DNA of 64,000 nucleotides, from the NCBI GenBank assembly GCA_000827265.1, contig KN834784.1:169719-233718 (forward strand). The letters are read 5' to 3'. The notes below the pieces were generated by a model that ran no database searches, had not been told where the DNA came from, and saw nothing but the letters and a program-made list of their open reading frames with translations. This DNA is from Collybiopsis luxurians FD-317 M1. Taxonomy: Eukaryota; Basidiomycota; Agaricomycetes; Agaricales; Omphalotaceae. This document shows, piece after piece, positions 21,198-32,447 of the stretch (position 1 is the stretch's first letter; the number at the start of each line of letters is the position of its first letter). A program made the position numbers and the translations under genes.

Positions 21198-22398
21198 TTA
21201 AGGGCAGAAAGTCAAGGTGTAGTCGGGGCTCGCGCTGGCAGGGCAAGTCCACAGAGCAGTGCCGCTAGATTCGTCGTAAGCGTAAACGTAAGAGTCTGGG
21301 CATGCGTTCTCTGCGAAAGACAAGTTCGTAAAATCGTCTGGGATTTCATGGGGGAAAGAAGGCATCACGTACTGAAGAAATCATAGTCGGCGACACCTGA
21401 GGGAGGGCAAGTTTGGGGAGTGCTGAACGAGCCGGAGCAGCAGTTGGGCGAGTCGGCTGTGATATTGACTAACGTCAATCCTTCTTCTTAAACCAAGTCA
21501 ACGGCAGGGACACGTACCTTGGTTTCCATCGAGGTTGGCATTGCAAGCACTGTTGCAGCCAACAACAGTCCCTGAGGCATCTTTAACCTGGAGCTCGGAA
21601 GGACCTGAATAAGGAAGTATCGATTTTAAACCAAATAATCCAGAAACGTATGAGAGAGATCTTACAGTCGGTATTCAAATTGGCAGGGCAGGATGCAGTG
21701 TGGCAGGAAGTATCGCTAATGGTAACTTCGATAGGTACGTTGAAACCATCGACAACGGAAACGTCGTAGTAATCGAGGTCTTGATCGCCGGACAGCGTCC
21801 ATTCAGCCAAGGTGGCGGGTGGGACACCCTGCAAAAAGTGATCGGCAGTGAGAAAACGTTGTTTATTAGATGAGTACGAAGGAAAGGCAACATACAGTGC
21901 CTGTGGATGCGTCGCAGACAAGACCTCCGTTGCATCCTCCGGTCGCACATGAAGTGGGTCCCTGGACGGAAGAGAAATCACAATCGGTACGGGCCCAGAT
22001 CCTTCCGGCGGTCCAGTTGTCGGGAACTGAGAAGGTGACCGTCGCACCGGCGGCTTGCTCCCATCTGAATCACAGCGATTAATCAAGCTAGATTAGATAT
22101 TATCAAGATCAATTCGTGCCATGACAACCCACCCATTAGGTTGGCTAGGAATAGCGGAGCCGACTTGGAGGTTGGTGAACATCTGCCAATGAACGTTAAT
22201 TGTCAAAACCATGGGTCGCTCAAAAGGCACATACGCCAGGCCTGTAGTAATGATATGCGTTCGTCAGAGCTGTGAAGTAGATCAAGAATAAACGATATAC
22301 CAAACAGTGTACGAGCATTTATTGACAACGGTGAAAGTACGGTCAGCACTAACACCCGAAACGAGAGCAAGAGAAGCGACAGTAAGAATTCCAATCAT
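21198..22398 (-). CDS. Thaumatin-like protein, secreted, 8 exons, 256 residues
   Basis: Minus-strand exons are 22398-22301, 22241-22235, 22182-22133, 22064-21896, 21828-21666, 21604-21518, 21456-21373 and 21310-21198 (771 nt, all phases consistent). A signal peptide (ILTVASLALVSGVSA) is followed by the thaumatin hallmarks: TFTVVNKCSYTVWPGMFTN, GRIWARTDCDF, EVTISDTSCHTASCPANLN, SELQVKDASGTVVGCNSAC, NCCSGSFSTPQTCPPSG and the end SPDYTLTFCP. Many cysteines are placed as in the eight-disulfide fold. Fungal thaumatin-like proteins bind or cleave beta-1,3-glucans of the wall and act in wall remodelling or antagonism. The second exon is only 7 nt but is needed to keep VWPG intact. Assignment is firm. 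Confidence 0.9.
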
Positions 22399-22599
22399 GT
22401 TTGGTATAGAAAGGAGAGGAAGGATATAACAAATTCGTTGGGAGCGAAGGCAAATCGAGGTTAAAAGTACGAACGAGCAAACGCGTCGACGAACTGTGTT
22501 CTTGTGGTTGAAGAACCCGTAACCGAATCATGGTCGTCTTTATACCCGAGACTTAATTTCACAGATTTTGGAAATGATTTCCAAATGAGACGACATCAA

Positions 22600-24550
22600 G
22601 AATGGTAGGTAATGTAGCCGAGTGGTTGTGGAGTAACCTAGCGAAAAAACGGATTTGAAGAAATCAGAGATGCATGTGGTTCATAAAAGCATGACAACGA
22701 CGAGTGAATACGAAGGCAAAGCGTATGTAGTACTACTAGAAGCTGCGGATAGATAGAATAACACGGCGCCTGTGGGTTGTCAACGCTAACACTGATCCCA
22801 TGAGTGCCACGGATCGTGGGATTTGAAAGAATTGACGAGGCTCGTCGATATTTGAAAGGATCACTCCCGTGAGCTTGCACGCCCCAAATACCCAAAAATA
22901 ACCAAGCATTTTTAATTGAGTGGGTCATAGAGTTGAGCGTGACTATGTTTTCTTGAGCAGCGTAAGTATGATGGAGTATCAATGTGTTTACACTAGGCGT
23001 ACGTACATCGATATCTCCTACACCTGGAGGCCATATGCCATCGCATGGCTCTGCAGAAAGGGAAAGCTAGACGACTCTATCACTGTTGGCATGGAAAAGA
23101 CGAGCATGTGCAGAGGCTTGAGATATGATCAGTAACACCTATATCGACACAAACAAAATAAGGAAGTACGCGACTCCGGGAGGCGGGTGCGTAGTTCAAA
23201 AAGGAAGGTTGAGGCACAGATCCTGACTGTTCGCTCAAGCCTGTCGCTGGCTTTCTTTGTCCAGAGTTCGTTCGGTTGCCCGTACACCGAGTTTTGTCCC
23301 TTAATGAGAAAAAAATGTGAAAATCGCCTTCATCAGGTAGCCATGATACGCTTTGGTAAAGTTGTCGATATTTAGGGTCTGATTGTAATTGAACTGTAAG
23401 GACAAAACTACTGTATTCCCGAGTTGAGGACGAGGAAGTTGGAGCCTTGAGGATATGTATTCTGATAGGGCACTAAAAAGATCGATGACCCTCGGTCGTT
23501 CGAGCTTTGGAGATTATAAGTGAACAGCGATACAGCAATGGGGGATGAATTAGGAACAATGATTGAAGCTAATGCTTCGCCGAGACAGGCTCCCGATCTG
23601 CTGCCGGCACGAAAGACACTGACCCGTCACTCTCCTTGCCTCAAAGCCACTCCAGAGCTTCAAGTAGAGTGCTGAGAACAATTTGAGCTGCTACGGACCG
23701 GGCCAGTACCTTGGGAATCTAATGAAGTGCAATGTAAACATTGCGTGGCTATCCAGTCACCTATGGGCAGGCCTCTGGATTCTATCTGGACCCGGACAAA
23801 GAAATCGAGCATCCGCTGGCTTTGAAGAAGCACAACCGAGTTAGGTCTACATCCAGCGCCGGTGCAATGGTCCTACACCTCCGCAGGGAATCAGCTCTGC
23901 AAGAGAAGCACGCTACCCTTGGATGTCTTTGGCGGCGCCGTTGTCACCACATACTTGGTATTGCGCCTAAGGAGAATTGAATATTTCTAAAGTATATGGG
24001 GATAGTGAACGGGTTCGAGAGAATTTTGAGCCTTCTTTATAGAAAGATTCGTAGGGGGCTGATCCAAGGCCGAGTAATAAGTTATCGGCATTTGTACCAA
24101 AGAAATTCGTTTGATTTTGACGTGCAGCATATATTTGAATTTGGATGAGATTACATTACTTGCATTCAGTCTCCTCAAGCATTTGGCAGGACTTTGTAGT
24201 GGCTTTTTCCCTTGACTTACGTATTCTCCATGCCTGTACAGCCAAATCGGTATGGAGATGGATGTGAGCAATCGAAAAAAGTGATGTACTGCATTGCTCA
24301 ATGTGCCTCAGAGGGTTTCCTACTCCAGGGAACTCTAGGCTATAGCTCAGCGGGACGTTAAGTCCTACGGCTACTTTGTATTGCGGACTTACAGAAATCG
24401 ATACTAACACGCCCCGGATGGAACTTACTGCTTATCGAACTTACTGTAAATCCATAACTCAAATGAATGAAACAAATTGAGACTAGTATGAATCAGAAAA
24501 TCTGCGGTGAGATACAATATCATAGAAATATGAAAAAACCGGTTATTTGT
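22600..24550. other. Repeat-rich intergenic stretch without a supported gene
   Basis: Open frames here are short and match no family. The part from about 23465 to 23925 belongs to a dispersed repeat (see separate entry). The remainder shows no clear coding pattern. Confidence 0.4.
23465..23925 (+). repeat. Dispersed repeat R1, copy 1
   Basis: This matches 26480-26810 over several hundred bases. Shared blocks include gagacaggctcc, cactctccttgcc, agctatccagtcacctatggg or its variants, aagaacacaaccgag, gccggtgcaatggtccta and ctgcaagagaagcacgcta. Its first part (aaagatcgatgac...ataagtgaac) also recurs at about 30722-30785. No coding capacity is evident, so this is a decayed transposon or a non-autonomous element. 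Confidence 0.55.
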
Positions 24551-24553
24551 TCG

Positions 24554-24896
24554 AGTATAGCTACAGTTTAATCAAAGGTTCCTCCGAGTCATCACCCTGC
24601 TTTGTCGCATCCGGACACACAGCATACAGCCACCCAATGCCACAGCTATTGTTCACAATCTTTGGTGCTACCAAACAAATGATTGTGAACAATCCTTTGG
24701 TAACTACCGGTGACCACCCTAAGATCAAGCAATGTTGCAGGCAGTTCCCGTTAGGGCTAGCTCTGCTAGCCCTAACATGTGGGAACTGTCTGCGACATTG
24801 CCAACAAATGGCTCTATCGGGGGGGTCAGGTAGGTGGTTAGGTGGTTAGATGGGTTAGGGTTAGGGGTTAGGCTCACGCCCGAAGGCGCGCTGGGG
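24554..24896 (+). repeat. Hairpin-containing repeat, copy left of the gap
   Basis: This is nearly identical to 24981-25321 (two single-base length differences seen). It holds two foldbacks: 24648-24693 (attgttcacaatc ... gattgtgaacaat around tttggt-gct-accaaa) and 24729-24801 (gcaatgt / cagttccc / gttagggctagc arms). It ends in ggttagggttaggg-type telomere-like sequence. Confidence 0.8.
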
Positions 24897-24970
24897 NNNN
24901 NNNNNNNNNNNNNNNNNNNNNNNNNNNNNNNNNNNNNNNNNNNNNNNNNNNNNNNNNNNNNNNNNNNNNN
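24897..24970. other. Assembly gap (74 N)
   Basis: A run of N joins two near-identical repeat copies, so the true distance and copy number here are unknown. Confidence 0.99.
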
Positions 24971-24980
24971 TTTAGTTCGT

Positions 24981-25321
24981 AGTATAGCTACAGTTTAATC
25001 AAAGGTTCCTCCGAGTCATCACCCTGCTTTGTCGCATCCGGACACACAGCATACAGCCACCCAATGCCACAGCTATTGTTCACAATCTTTGGTGCTACCA
25101 AACAAATGATTGTGAACAATCCTTTGGTAACTACCGGTGACCACCCTAAGATCAAGCAATGTTGCAGGCAGTTCCCGTTAGGGCTAGCTCTGCTAGCCCT
25201 AACATGTGGGAACTGTCTGCGACATTGCCAACAAATGGCTCTATCGGGGGGGTCAGGTAGGTGGTTAGGTGGTTAGATGGTTAGGGTTAGGGGTTAGGCT
25301 CACGCCGAAGGCGCGCTGGGG
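24981..25321 (+). repeat. Hairpin-containing repeat, copy right of the gap
   Basis: This is a near-exact second copy of 24554-24896, with the long foldback at 25156-25228. It continues without a break into telomere-like sequence. It is either a tandem repeat or the same locus assembled twice. Confidence 0.8.
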
Positions 25322-25400
25322 TAGGGGTTAGGCGCACCCACAGGGTGCTCGCGCGAAGCGCAAAAGGTTAGGGGTTAGGGTTAGATTAGGGTTTAGGGTA
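25322..25400 (+). repeat. Degenerate telomere-like repeat
   Basis: Units of TTAGGG, TTAGGGG and TTTAGGG (e.g. ggttaggggttagggttag) alternate with a GC-rich spacer (gctcgcgcgaagcgc). TTAGGG is the usual telomere unit of basidiomycetes. The block is internal in this assembly, so it is an interstitial telomeric tract or a misjoin at a chromosome end. Confidence 0.65.
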
Positions 25401-25436
25401 GTTACATCTGGATCTTATCTATTTTAGGGTGGCCTC

Positions 25437-25502
25437 GACTGGTGCGACCAAAGGATTGTGCACAAACATTCATTTGGTAGCACCAGTCAAATTGTGCACA
25501 AT
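25437..25502. repeat. Foldback element with ATTGTGCACAAT motifs
   Basis: Arms gactggtgcgaccaaa and tttggtagcaccagtc pair with one mismatch around 25437-25488. Two attgtgcaca motifs lie within and beside it. It resembles the foldbacks at 24648 and 35220-35345. Confidence 0.5.
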
Positions 25503-25839
25503 ATCTGTCTCAGGGGCTCATACAGCTCGAACTTTTCATAGATGGCATTCATACCATTCGAGAGGTCAATCAGCTTCTTCTCCGGCGCATACCAGCGGGA
25601 CCTGCGAGTGGTATTCTGCCGGACTTCGGACTTCGACCTCAACGATCTCGCTAGGTGCAAAGCGGCTTTCCTCGTCTACATCAGCACAAGCAACCTGAGT
25701 AGTACTACGCCGCTAGCGGAAAAGACAAACAATAGTCCGTACAAGGATAGAAGATGGCGGCGAAGATGAGAGAAAGGACCAGCATCTGCACATGAAGCCT
25801 AATCCGAGCGGCGAGTACGAAGCGCTGCAGAATGCAATC

Positions 25840-26215
25840 CTAGAATGTTGCAACTTCTTCTGGACAGTTGAAGATGATATTGTTCACGACGAGGACTACG
25901 ATAGAAAATAGAATCAAGAAAACTCTGCACCGTCCTGCACGTTCAGAAGACGTCTCTTTGCTTTCAGCCTCCCTCTCAGCCTTCTTTACAGCCTCGTCGA
26001 CAATTGCTTCAAGGTCAGGTCGGAAACAGAAAGCAAGAACAGTGAGAGAGCGCAGGAAGATGAAAGTTGCCAGAAAGCCAATCTGGAGGGAGAGAAAGGG
26101 CAATGAGATGTGGACAGACCAGGAGGTGAATCCTCGAAGTTGGGATTCGATCGACTCTTTGACGCTATCGCCGATATTTTCATGATAAAAAATGAGTGGC
26201 TGACAACGTAGAGTG
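25840..26215 (-). CDS. Exon of a two-TM membrane protein, start unresolved
   Basis: The minus strand is open from an apparent acceptor (gttgtcag, about 26205) to a stop at 25840. The chain reads helical first (ENIGDSVKESIESQLRGF), then a TM segment (IGFLATFIFLRSLTVLAF), a charged helix (VDEAVKKAEREAESKE) and a second TM segment (VFLILFSIVVLVVNNIIF). It ends in EEVATF. The even hydrophobic/charged layout suggests a real membrane protein, but the 5' exon was not found and the family is not recognised. Confidence 0.4.
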
Positions 26216-26439
26216 TTTCAAGTGTTTCAACCACGAGCTAATACAATGCAAACGCGTATCCCAGAGTAGATAGAATTCTCAGCCCCATAAAGGTCGAGAT
26301 TAAGAGGAAAAATATAGATTGCAGCGCCAAAATGTCACAGATCTTTTTGGATGTTGGGAACTCTCGGGTTGTGGGGCCTGCAAGATTTAATTTCGGGAAG
26401 ACCTAATTGATATTACCGCGTGTCAGGACGTGGGCCCAC

Positions 26440-26815
26440 AAGACGAGAGCCAGAAAGCTCAACAGCTTAAGATGTACATGGCAGTCAGAATGATGACTGA
26501 AACTGAGACTTCATCGAGACAGGCTCCGCACGAAATGCTGACCTGTCACTCTCCTTGCCCGAACTCACTCAGAGCTTCAGTTGCTGCGGACAAGGCCAGT
26601 ATCTAGTAAGTTTAATGAAGTGTAATGTATTAAATATTGCATAGCTATCCAGTCACCTATGGGTAGGGCTCTAGATCTGAACAATGGATAGAGTTTTCGC
26701 AGTCGTTTGAAGAAACACAACCGAGCTAGGTCAATCCAATCCAATGCCGGTGCAATGGTCCTATGGTACACCTCGGGGTGGAGTCGGTCTGCAAGAGAAG
26801 CACGCTATATCTTAA
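26440..26815 (+). repeat. Dispersed repeat R1, copy 2
   Basis: It matches the copy at 23465-23925, with many substitutions and small indels. No coding capacity was recognised. It lies downstream of the membrane-protein exon. Confidence 0.55.
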
Positions 26816-28950
26816 GAAGTCCGGTGACCACTTAATTTGTGAAGTAGCGAATAAGACTTGAATACATCCAAAGCGGATGGAAGCGGCGAATCACTTGAAG
26901 ACATGAGCGTTAGGTGCTGAGGTATCGTTTTTTAGAAGGGAAACGGTCCAAACCGAAAAAGGGCTCACAAGAGGTCCAAGAAGACTGGCCTAAGACTGGC
27001 TAATTCTTGGCAAAGGTGAGAGATTCAATTGTTGTATACCGATGGGCAGATGCGAAGAATGTAAAAGCTGAAACATGGAAAGGACGCGTCGGTAGAGGGT
27101 CATCAAAGCTTTCAAGCGCCTGAACTTCAGATTTAAGTGCTCTAGCGCTAAGATTCACCGGCATGTTACGAGTCCGGAATGAAATGGAGGAAACTCGGAC
27201 GCTTATGCCGTATCGGTTCCGTTTTAGTAACCGAATCGTCCATAGATGGTCAATAGCGCTTATTTCTCGATTCTTTGATTTCATCAAATTTTTTTTCCCA
27301 TCTCTTTCAGTCTCTATTTTCGGACCTTTTCTTTGTTCTTGAATGCACAGGTACTTTACAGAACTAGGATTCCATGCAATATCCATCCTTCAGGACTCGT
27401 ACCTGCCACGCGCACAGCGCGATGGCCCACTTTCACACGTTTTCACTTTCACACCAGTTTGTTCCGCGACTGCGAGATGTACTCGTGATATATTTACAAG
27501 GAAGGAAGGTATTACACAACACGATCGAAGACCTGAACGGCTGTTTTCTGAGTATCCCGATGCGGCGCAAGCATCATTGTCCTCGGGGCGTTCCCTGCCA
27601 CCTAGAAGCTTCCGTTTGGCTGCATCTTTGGTCGTTGCTGGCTGTGCTGCTGTTAAACGTCGACAGCATTCCCGTTTCGAGAAACTCCAAACATTTTGGA
27701 CGTTCGAGCCAAAGTGGTGGGATGGTCAATATTCGAAAATTCAACGCGCTCAGTGATGGCTGTTTTGATACCCTTGCATGAGTTTCGATTGGGTTAGCCT
27801 TCGAATATAGGTTCGATGAAGCAATTGATTTGATTTCTTTTTATATGTATGAATTGAGCGCTGGTTTTTGGACAGGGTTAATATTCATGAACCTGTCGGC
27901 TTTCGGAAATCGATGTGCATATATACTATATATGACCGTCCCACTACTACGTAGCTTGGCAGATAGCTGGATTTGCATGGCCTTATCAACACTGCTTGCT
28001 CTCAGTGTATCAACTACCTATTAAGAATCATTGGAAGAGATTTGTTGGGAATTTTCGTACCCACGTTTTTCCTCGACTTACAATAGGAAGCCGTGCCATC
28101 ATTTGTATTTGTTTTGAGCGAGTTTACTCTCGCAGATAAGAGATTATTGATGAACTTGGGGATGGAAGATGATGCATCTGACAAGGAGGACAACTTTTGT
28201 GATGCATCCTAAGATGACATAGAATTCCAATTTCTGAATATCGGTTACTAGAAATTATAGCTCGGAGCTAATGGTGAGCCCCGCTACTTTACTACTAGCT
28301 CTGCCCGCTATGACGACGACAAAGCAGTTACATGGGATTCATTCATGAGTCTATGCGTCTTCCGGCCCCGCATAATACTGTGGATATATTATAGGTGAGG
28401 TGAGATGGGTGCTATCGATGATACTTTTGGCGAGGAAAGTGCAAGGAAGAGGGTTTGGAGAAGCATGATCGATGTTGACAAATCAATAAGCATACATAAT
28501 TGTAACTACAAGCCCGTCTAGCACGCATGCTACGTACCTTGACGGCGGCGAAAAAAGTGAAAAATCATCATCGAAGAGCTGCAAACTCATAAGAACAACA
28601 CTCATCCGATCTCAATTAATCTGGAAGCGCATGACTTCCCTCTTCACGGCCTTCTGTTTGTTCAAAATATATCTTTCCAGTGTCCGGAACGGTATGTGTA
28701 AGTTCTATATGATTTATTTCCGGTTTAGGAAGCGGTTCAAGGGGTCTGCTAAACACTGTTTTTAAAATAAGGGTCCGCAAAGAGCAAAACCATAACTTCA
28801 ACCACCGCAGCCTAACAGCCACTTCCTTCAAGCTTTGAAAATTCCTTATTTTTCCTCAAACTTTGCTCAAACTCCTTGCGAAAATAGAGCATTTCGAATC
28901 CATTCTTTTTCTCTTGGCCGAGAAGATATAAAGGAAAAAAAATCAAATAG
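26816..28950. other. Long region without a supported gene
   Basis: Two overlapping plus-strand frames of about 135 codons (27343-27756 and 27374-27781) and a short hydrophobic frame (27830-28024) occur, but none shows a family pattern or a convincing exon structure. The region just before 28951 is AT-rich (agatataaaggaaaaaaaa) and may be the promoter of the 7TM gene. Confidence 0.35.
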
Positions 28951-30421
28951 ATGGAGTCTCTCAGTAAGTATAATTCCAAACTGAACTTCCCAAGTAACAC
29001 TAACTAAATCTTCCTTCTATGCTACCACTGGCAATAGATGACATTGATCTTGAGGCTGCAAGAGCCTTTATCGCGCTTGAGCTCTCGGGTGGAATGGGCA
29101 TGCTAATTCTCGTGTTATCAGCCTGGCTATCCCATACTCAGATTCTTGCACGAATCAATGGTACTTCAACTCCCAACCAGACAGTTAATCGCTCTCTGAT
29201 GTGGTTTAACTTTTCCGTATCTTGGATTATCTCTTGCTTTTCCTTCTGCCTCCTGTTCTTTGAGGGAAAGCAATTCCATATGGACGAGCCACCTTCATTC
29301 GGACTTTGTCTCACACAAGCGGCACTCGTATATGCCTCCTCCCCACTGTAAGCTTAGTTTGATAGCAGCCATTTTATCGCTGTTCTATCGAGATTCAAAA
29401 CATTTAACCTTTATCTAGCACTGGAGCGACTACTTTCACACTACTCTTTGATGTGTGGTTTACATTTCATGTTGCAACAACGAATACAAGCTCAAGTTTT
29501 TGTCAAAGGAGGGGTATAAGAATTCTTGTAAGTCAAACAACTGTATGTCGAATGTATCAAACCCCAGCTCAAGATATGTTCAGCTCCTTTGGCTGCCGTA
29601 TGCGCTTTGGATATGTCTACTCGTCGGTCTTCTCATTGTACGTCTATGACTATGTATTGGCAGTCGTGTTTTGTCCTAAGATGTATCTTAAAGGTTGGTG
29701 GTGTCAAACCTGAAATTGTTCAACGAAATCTTGCCTTTGCTCCATATTGTACTTTGGAGTCCAGTGTCATGTATGCTTCCAAAAATTCGCGGAAAATTTG
29801 TCATGCTGAATTTCTGATCCAGAATTTTGCTCATTGTCTGTCTTTCTTTGATTTTCTCTTTGGCTGTACTTGTGATGCTCGGTTAGTTATAGTTCATACC
29901 ATCCGATGAATGCTGATCTTTACATTCTTGTCTAGTCATGCTAGTCATCAGCTTGTATCGGATAGGTCATCAGCAACCCCGTTCAAGCCCTTTCCGAAAT
30001 CAAGAGCAAATGATACCGTTTATGATACGACTCGTGATTTTCGCCTTGCTGGGAATACTAGCTTTAACGTGAGGTTCAATGATCAGTCTGACTCTAACCA
30101 AATCCTCAGCCCGAATTAACAGGATATCAGCTGTAATCATGCGCAACCGCTCGCCCAGTGCGCGAACAAATTTAGGACTGGCCGCGCTTTGTCCAGTGGG
30201 AGTCCTGGTTTTTGGGAGTCAAAAGGTGATCACTAACTTTTCACCGCGTTCTTTGTGCAATTCACTTTGAAGCCTAAATTCGTTCTCCCATCCAGGATTT
30301 TCTGCAACTATGGACAAACTGTTTCTTATGGTTCATGCGATCCATTTGGTTCGGTATCGTTGGGCGAATGTCAACCCAAAGTGGAAAGCAAACAGAAGCA
30401 ATGACCGGCTTGATTTCCTGA
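28951..30421 (+). CDS. Seven-transmembrane (GPCR-like) protein of unknown ligand, about 9 exons
   Basis: The 13-nt first exon (28951-28963) joins 29038-29347 as MESL|NDIDLEAARAFIALE. Later exons include 29419-about 29527, about 29566-29637, 29694-29770, 29823-29881, 29936-30068, 30110-30225 and 30296-30421. Hydrophobic segments occur in order: GMGMLILVLSAWLSH, MWFNFSVSWIISCFSFCLLF, LCLTQAALVYASSPL-TGATTF, YVQLLWLPYALWICLLVGLL, ILLIVCLSLIFSLAVLVML, FMIRLVIFALLGILALT and NLGLAALCPVGVLVFG. Seven TM helices with this spacing match a poorly characterised GPCR-like family common in agaricomycetes. The junction between the third and fourth exons does not restore frame with standard sites, so there is an unrecognised intron, a sequence error or a mutation at 29520-29570. 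Confidence 0.6.
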
Positions 30422-31409
30422 CGACGAAAGGGGACACCGTGCACCACACTGGATGCCAGATTTTTCTGATTTCTTCATATAATAACGAGCAGATATCCAA
30501 GTCCTTACCTCCGACTCAGAGTTCACGCATAGTGAATACATGTAAGAGTGTTGTATGCCCAATATGTAATGTCGGTCGGGGATTGGTATTGGGTTTTAAT
30601 GATGCTAAACCATTTTCATTGTTGTTGAGCATTATCTTGTCCTCAGCCGCGCTGAAAGCATTCTTCAGAAAGTGCAGTACCTCGGGCCAAAAAAATCATG
30701 AGGATACAAGATCTTTCATTGAAAAGATCGATGACTCTCGACCATTCTACCTTTGAACGTATAAGTGAACATCGATACAGGAATGAGAATCTGAATCAAT
30801 ACCGTCGCTTTTTCACTCACCATGCAGCAGAATGCAATTCGCAAAGGTGGGCTCCGCAATTTTGTCACGCCGGATCTCGTGCAGGAGGGACTTTGTATGG
30901 TTAGAGATGCTCAGAGACCCTTGTTACGACCAATTCTGTCCGAAAAGCGCCTGAATGCAAGTCCTTCCCCTACTCTTTCATGTCAACGCACTCCCTGGCG
31001 GTCAACAGAGGAGTGCGAAGGAGTTGGACGTAATGACAAGGCCATGAGTTGCGCGCTGCGTTGGAGCAATTCGCCGGAACACAAGGCCATGAGGAGCAGG
31101 TATGGCGGTGGAAGAAAAAGAGGTGGCGGAACGCTCAGAACTCGAGTAAACGGGCTGTTGATAAGATAAGATAAGCGAAACCTAACTCAGTACCGCAATC
31201 ACTGCAGCTAAATAGCTAACAATCACCATAATGTATATCTCCTCAAGCATTTGCGTCGACGAGCACAAATAAAAGCAGGTGTACTTCGGGTATACTGGAA
31301 CTTGCTGTGGAAGGAAGAATTCGGGGCACGGGTCAGGTGATTCTGATCCAACGAGCGCCCAACGAACGTTTAGAATTGGCTGCTTTTCTTTTCGAGCCTT
31401 CACCACAAA
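30422..31409. other. Intergenic with a partial R1 repeat
   Basis: About 30715-30800 repeats the start of R1 (ttgaaaagatcgatgac, ataagtgaacatcgatacag). No gene was supported. A minus-strand frame reaching 31182 lacks an ATG and overlaps the cyclophilin promoter, so it was not called. Confidence 0.4.
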
Positions 31410-32447
31410 ATGTCCTCTACAACTAGACCGATAGTTTTCATGGATATCAATATTGGGGAATCACCTGCAGGACGTCTGAAGATGGAGCTATTCAGCGATA
31501 TAGTGCCAAAGTCTGAAATATTTCGCTCGTCTATGCTTCATTCAAAGATCTGAACGATTTTTTGCCCAGAACAGCTGAAAACTTTAGACAATTGTGTACG
31601 GGGGAATACAGGTATGGGCGGCTGGTCTGCGGAGAGTGTTTGATTAGCTTATGTCGGCTTCAGAGTCAATTCCCGGCCTCAGGGATACAAGAATGCTACT
31701 TTTCATAGGTGCGCTAGTGCCCTTCATTGAAATCGAGAGTATTTATTGAGCAATTCTTTGTCAGGGTGTAAGTTGAACCATCTTTACCTCGTTTGAAGGC
31801 TCATGAGAATTCGCCTCACAGTGTACCAAACTTCATGTGCCAAGGTGAATTCGGAAGCTTCACGTTATCCGCAGTTTTGCTTAGTACATCTGTCGACATC
31901 GTAGGCGGAGATTTCTTAAATGGTGATGGAACCGGATCGTTTTCAATCTACGGGGACAAATTTCCGGTGAGAATATAACGATCTTCCATACAGTTTCGAT
32001 TCTTACATGTTTCCTCGTAGGACGAGAACTTTCAAGTAAAACATACCGGTCCTGGTTTACTATCCATGGTTTGACTTCTCCGTATCGATCCCAGGACTAT
32101 CCTTATGCGAACTTTCCCTTTAGGCCAACTCGGGACCCAACACGAATGGATGTCAAGTACGGTTCAGATCCTTTTATCAGTTTACCTGTATTCGACCATC
32201 CCTCTCTGTTTTCAGTTCTTCGTTACGACCGCCAAATGTGATTTCCTCGACGGAAAGCACGTAGTCTTTGGCAAAGTCATCGATGGAATGTTGACGCTGC
32301 GAAAAATCGAAAACGTGGCGACAGGTCCTAATAATCGTCCAAAACTTGTTGTAAAGATTACTGGTAAATCATTCGCTCATTACAGAATTTTTAAAGTATT
32401 CGATTCTGATTATTTCAAACTTGGTTCCAGAATGTGGCGAAATGTAA
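31410..32447 (+). CDS. Cyclophilin-type peptidyl-prolyl cis-trans isomerase, 10 exons, 173 residues
   Basis: Exons are 31410-31510, 31570-31611, 31664-31708, 31765-31767, 31822-31844, 31905-31966, 32021-32068, 32124-32156, 32216-32363 and 32431-32447 (522 nt, all phases consistent). The protein shows the full single-domain fold: [100 protein letters not shown] and a CGEM end. Active-site residues (Arg of FHR, Phe-Met-Gln of FMCQ, the Cys-Gln-Phe-Phe stretch) are all present. It catalyses Xaa-Pro isomerisation and is expected to be cytosolic and to bind cyclosporin A. The fourth exon is 3 nt (GGT); see findings. Confidence 0.92.

Noticed and set aside
25322..25400. A true chromosome end at this point
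   Set aside because: Unique-looking sequence continues on both sides and the TTAGGG units are degenerate; an interstitial tract or misjoin is more likely.
27343..27781. Two overlapping plus-strand frames of about 135 codons
   Set aside because: Neither has family motifs or splice support, and they overlap each other in different registers.
31182..31406. Minus-strand frame divergent from cyclophilin
   Set aside because: It begins with GTG rather than ATG and occupies the cyclophilin promoter; no family pattern.
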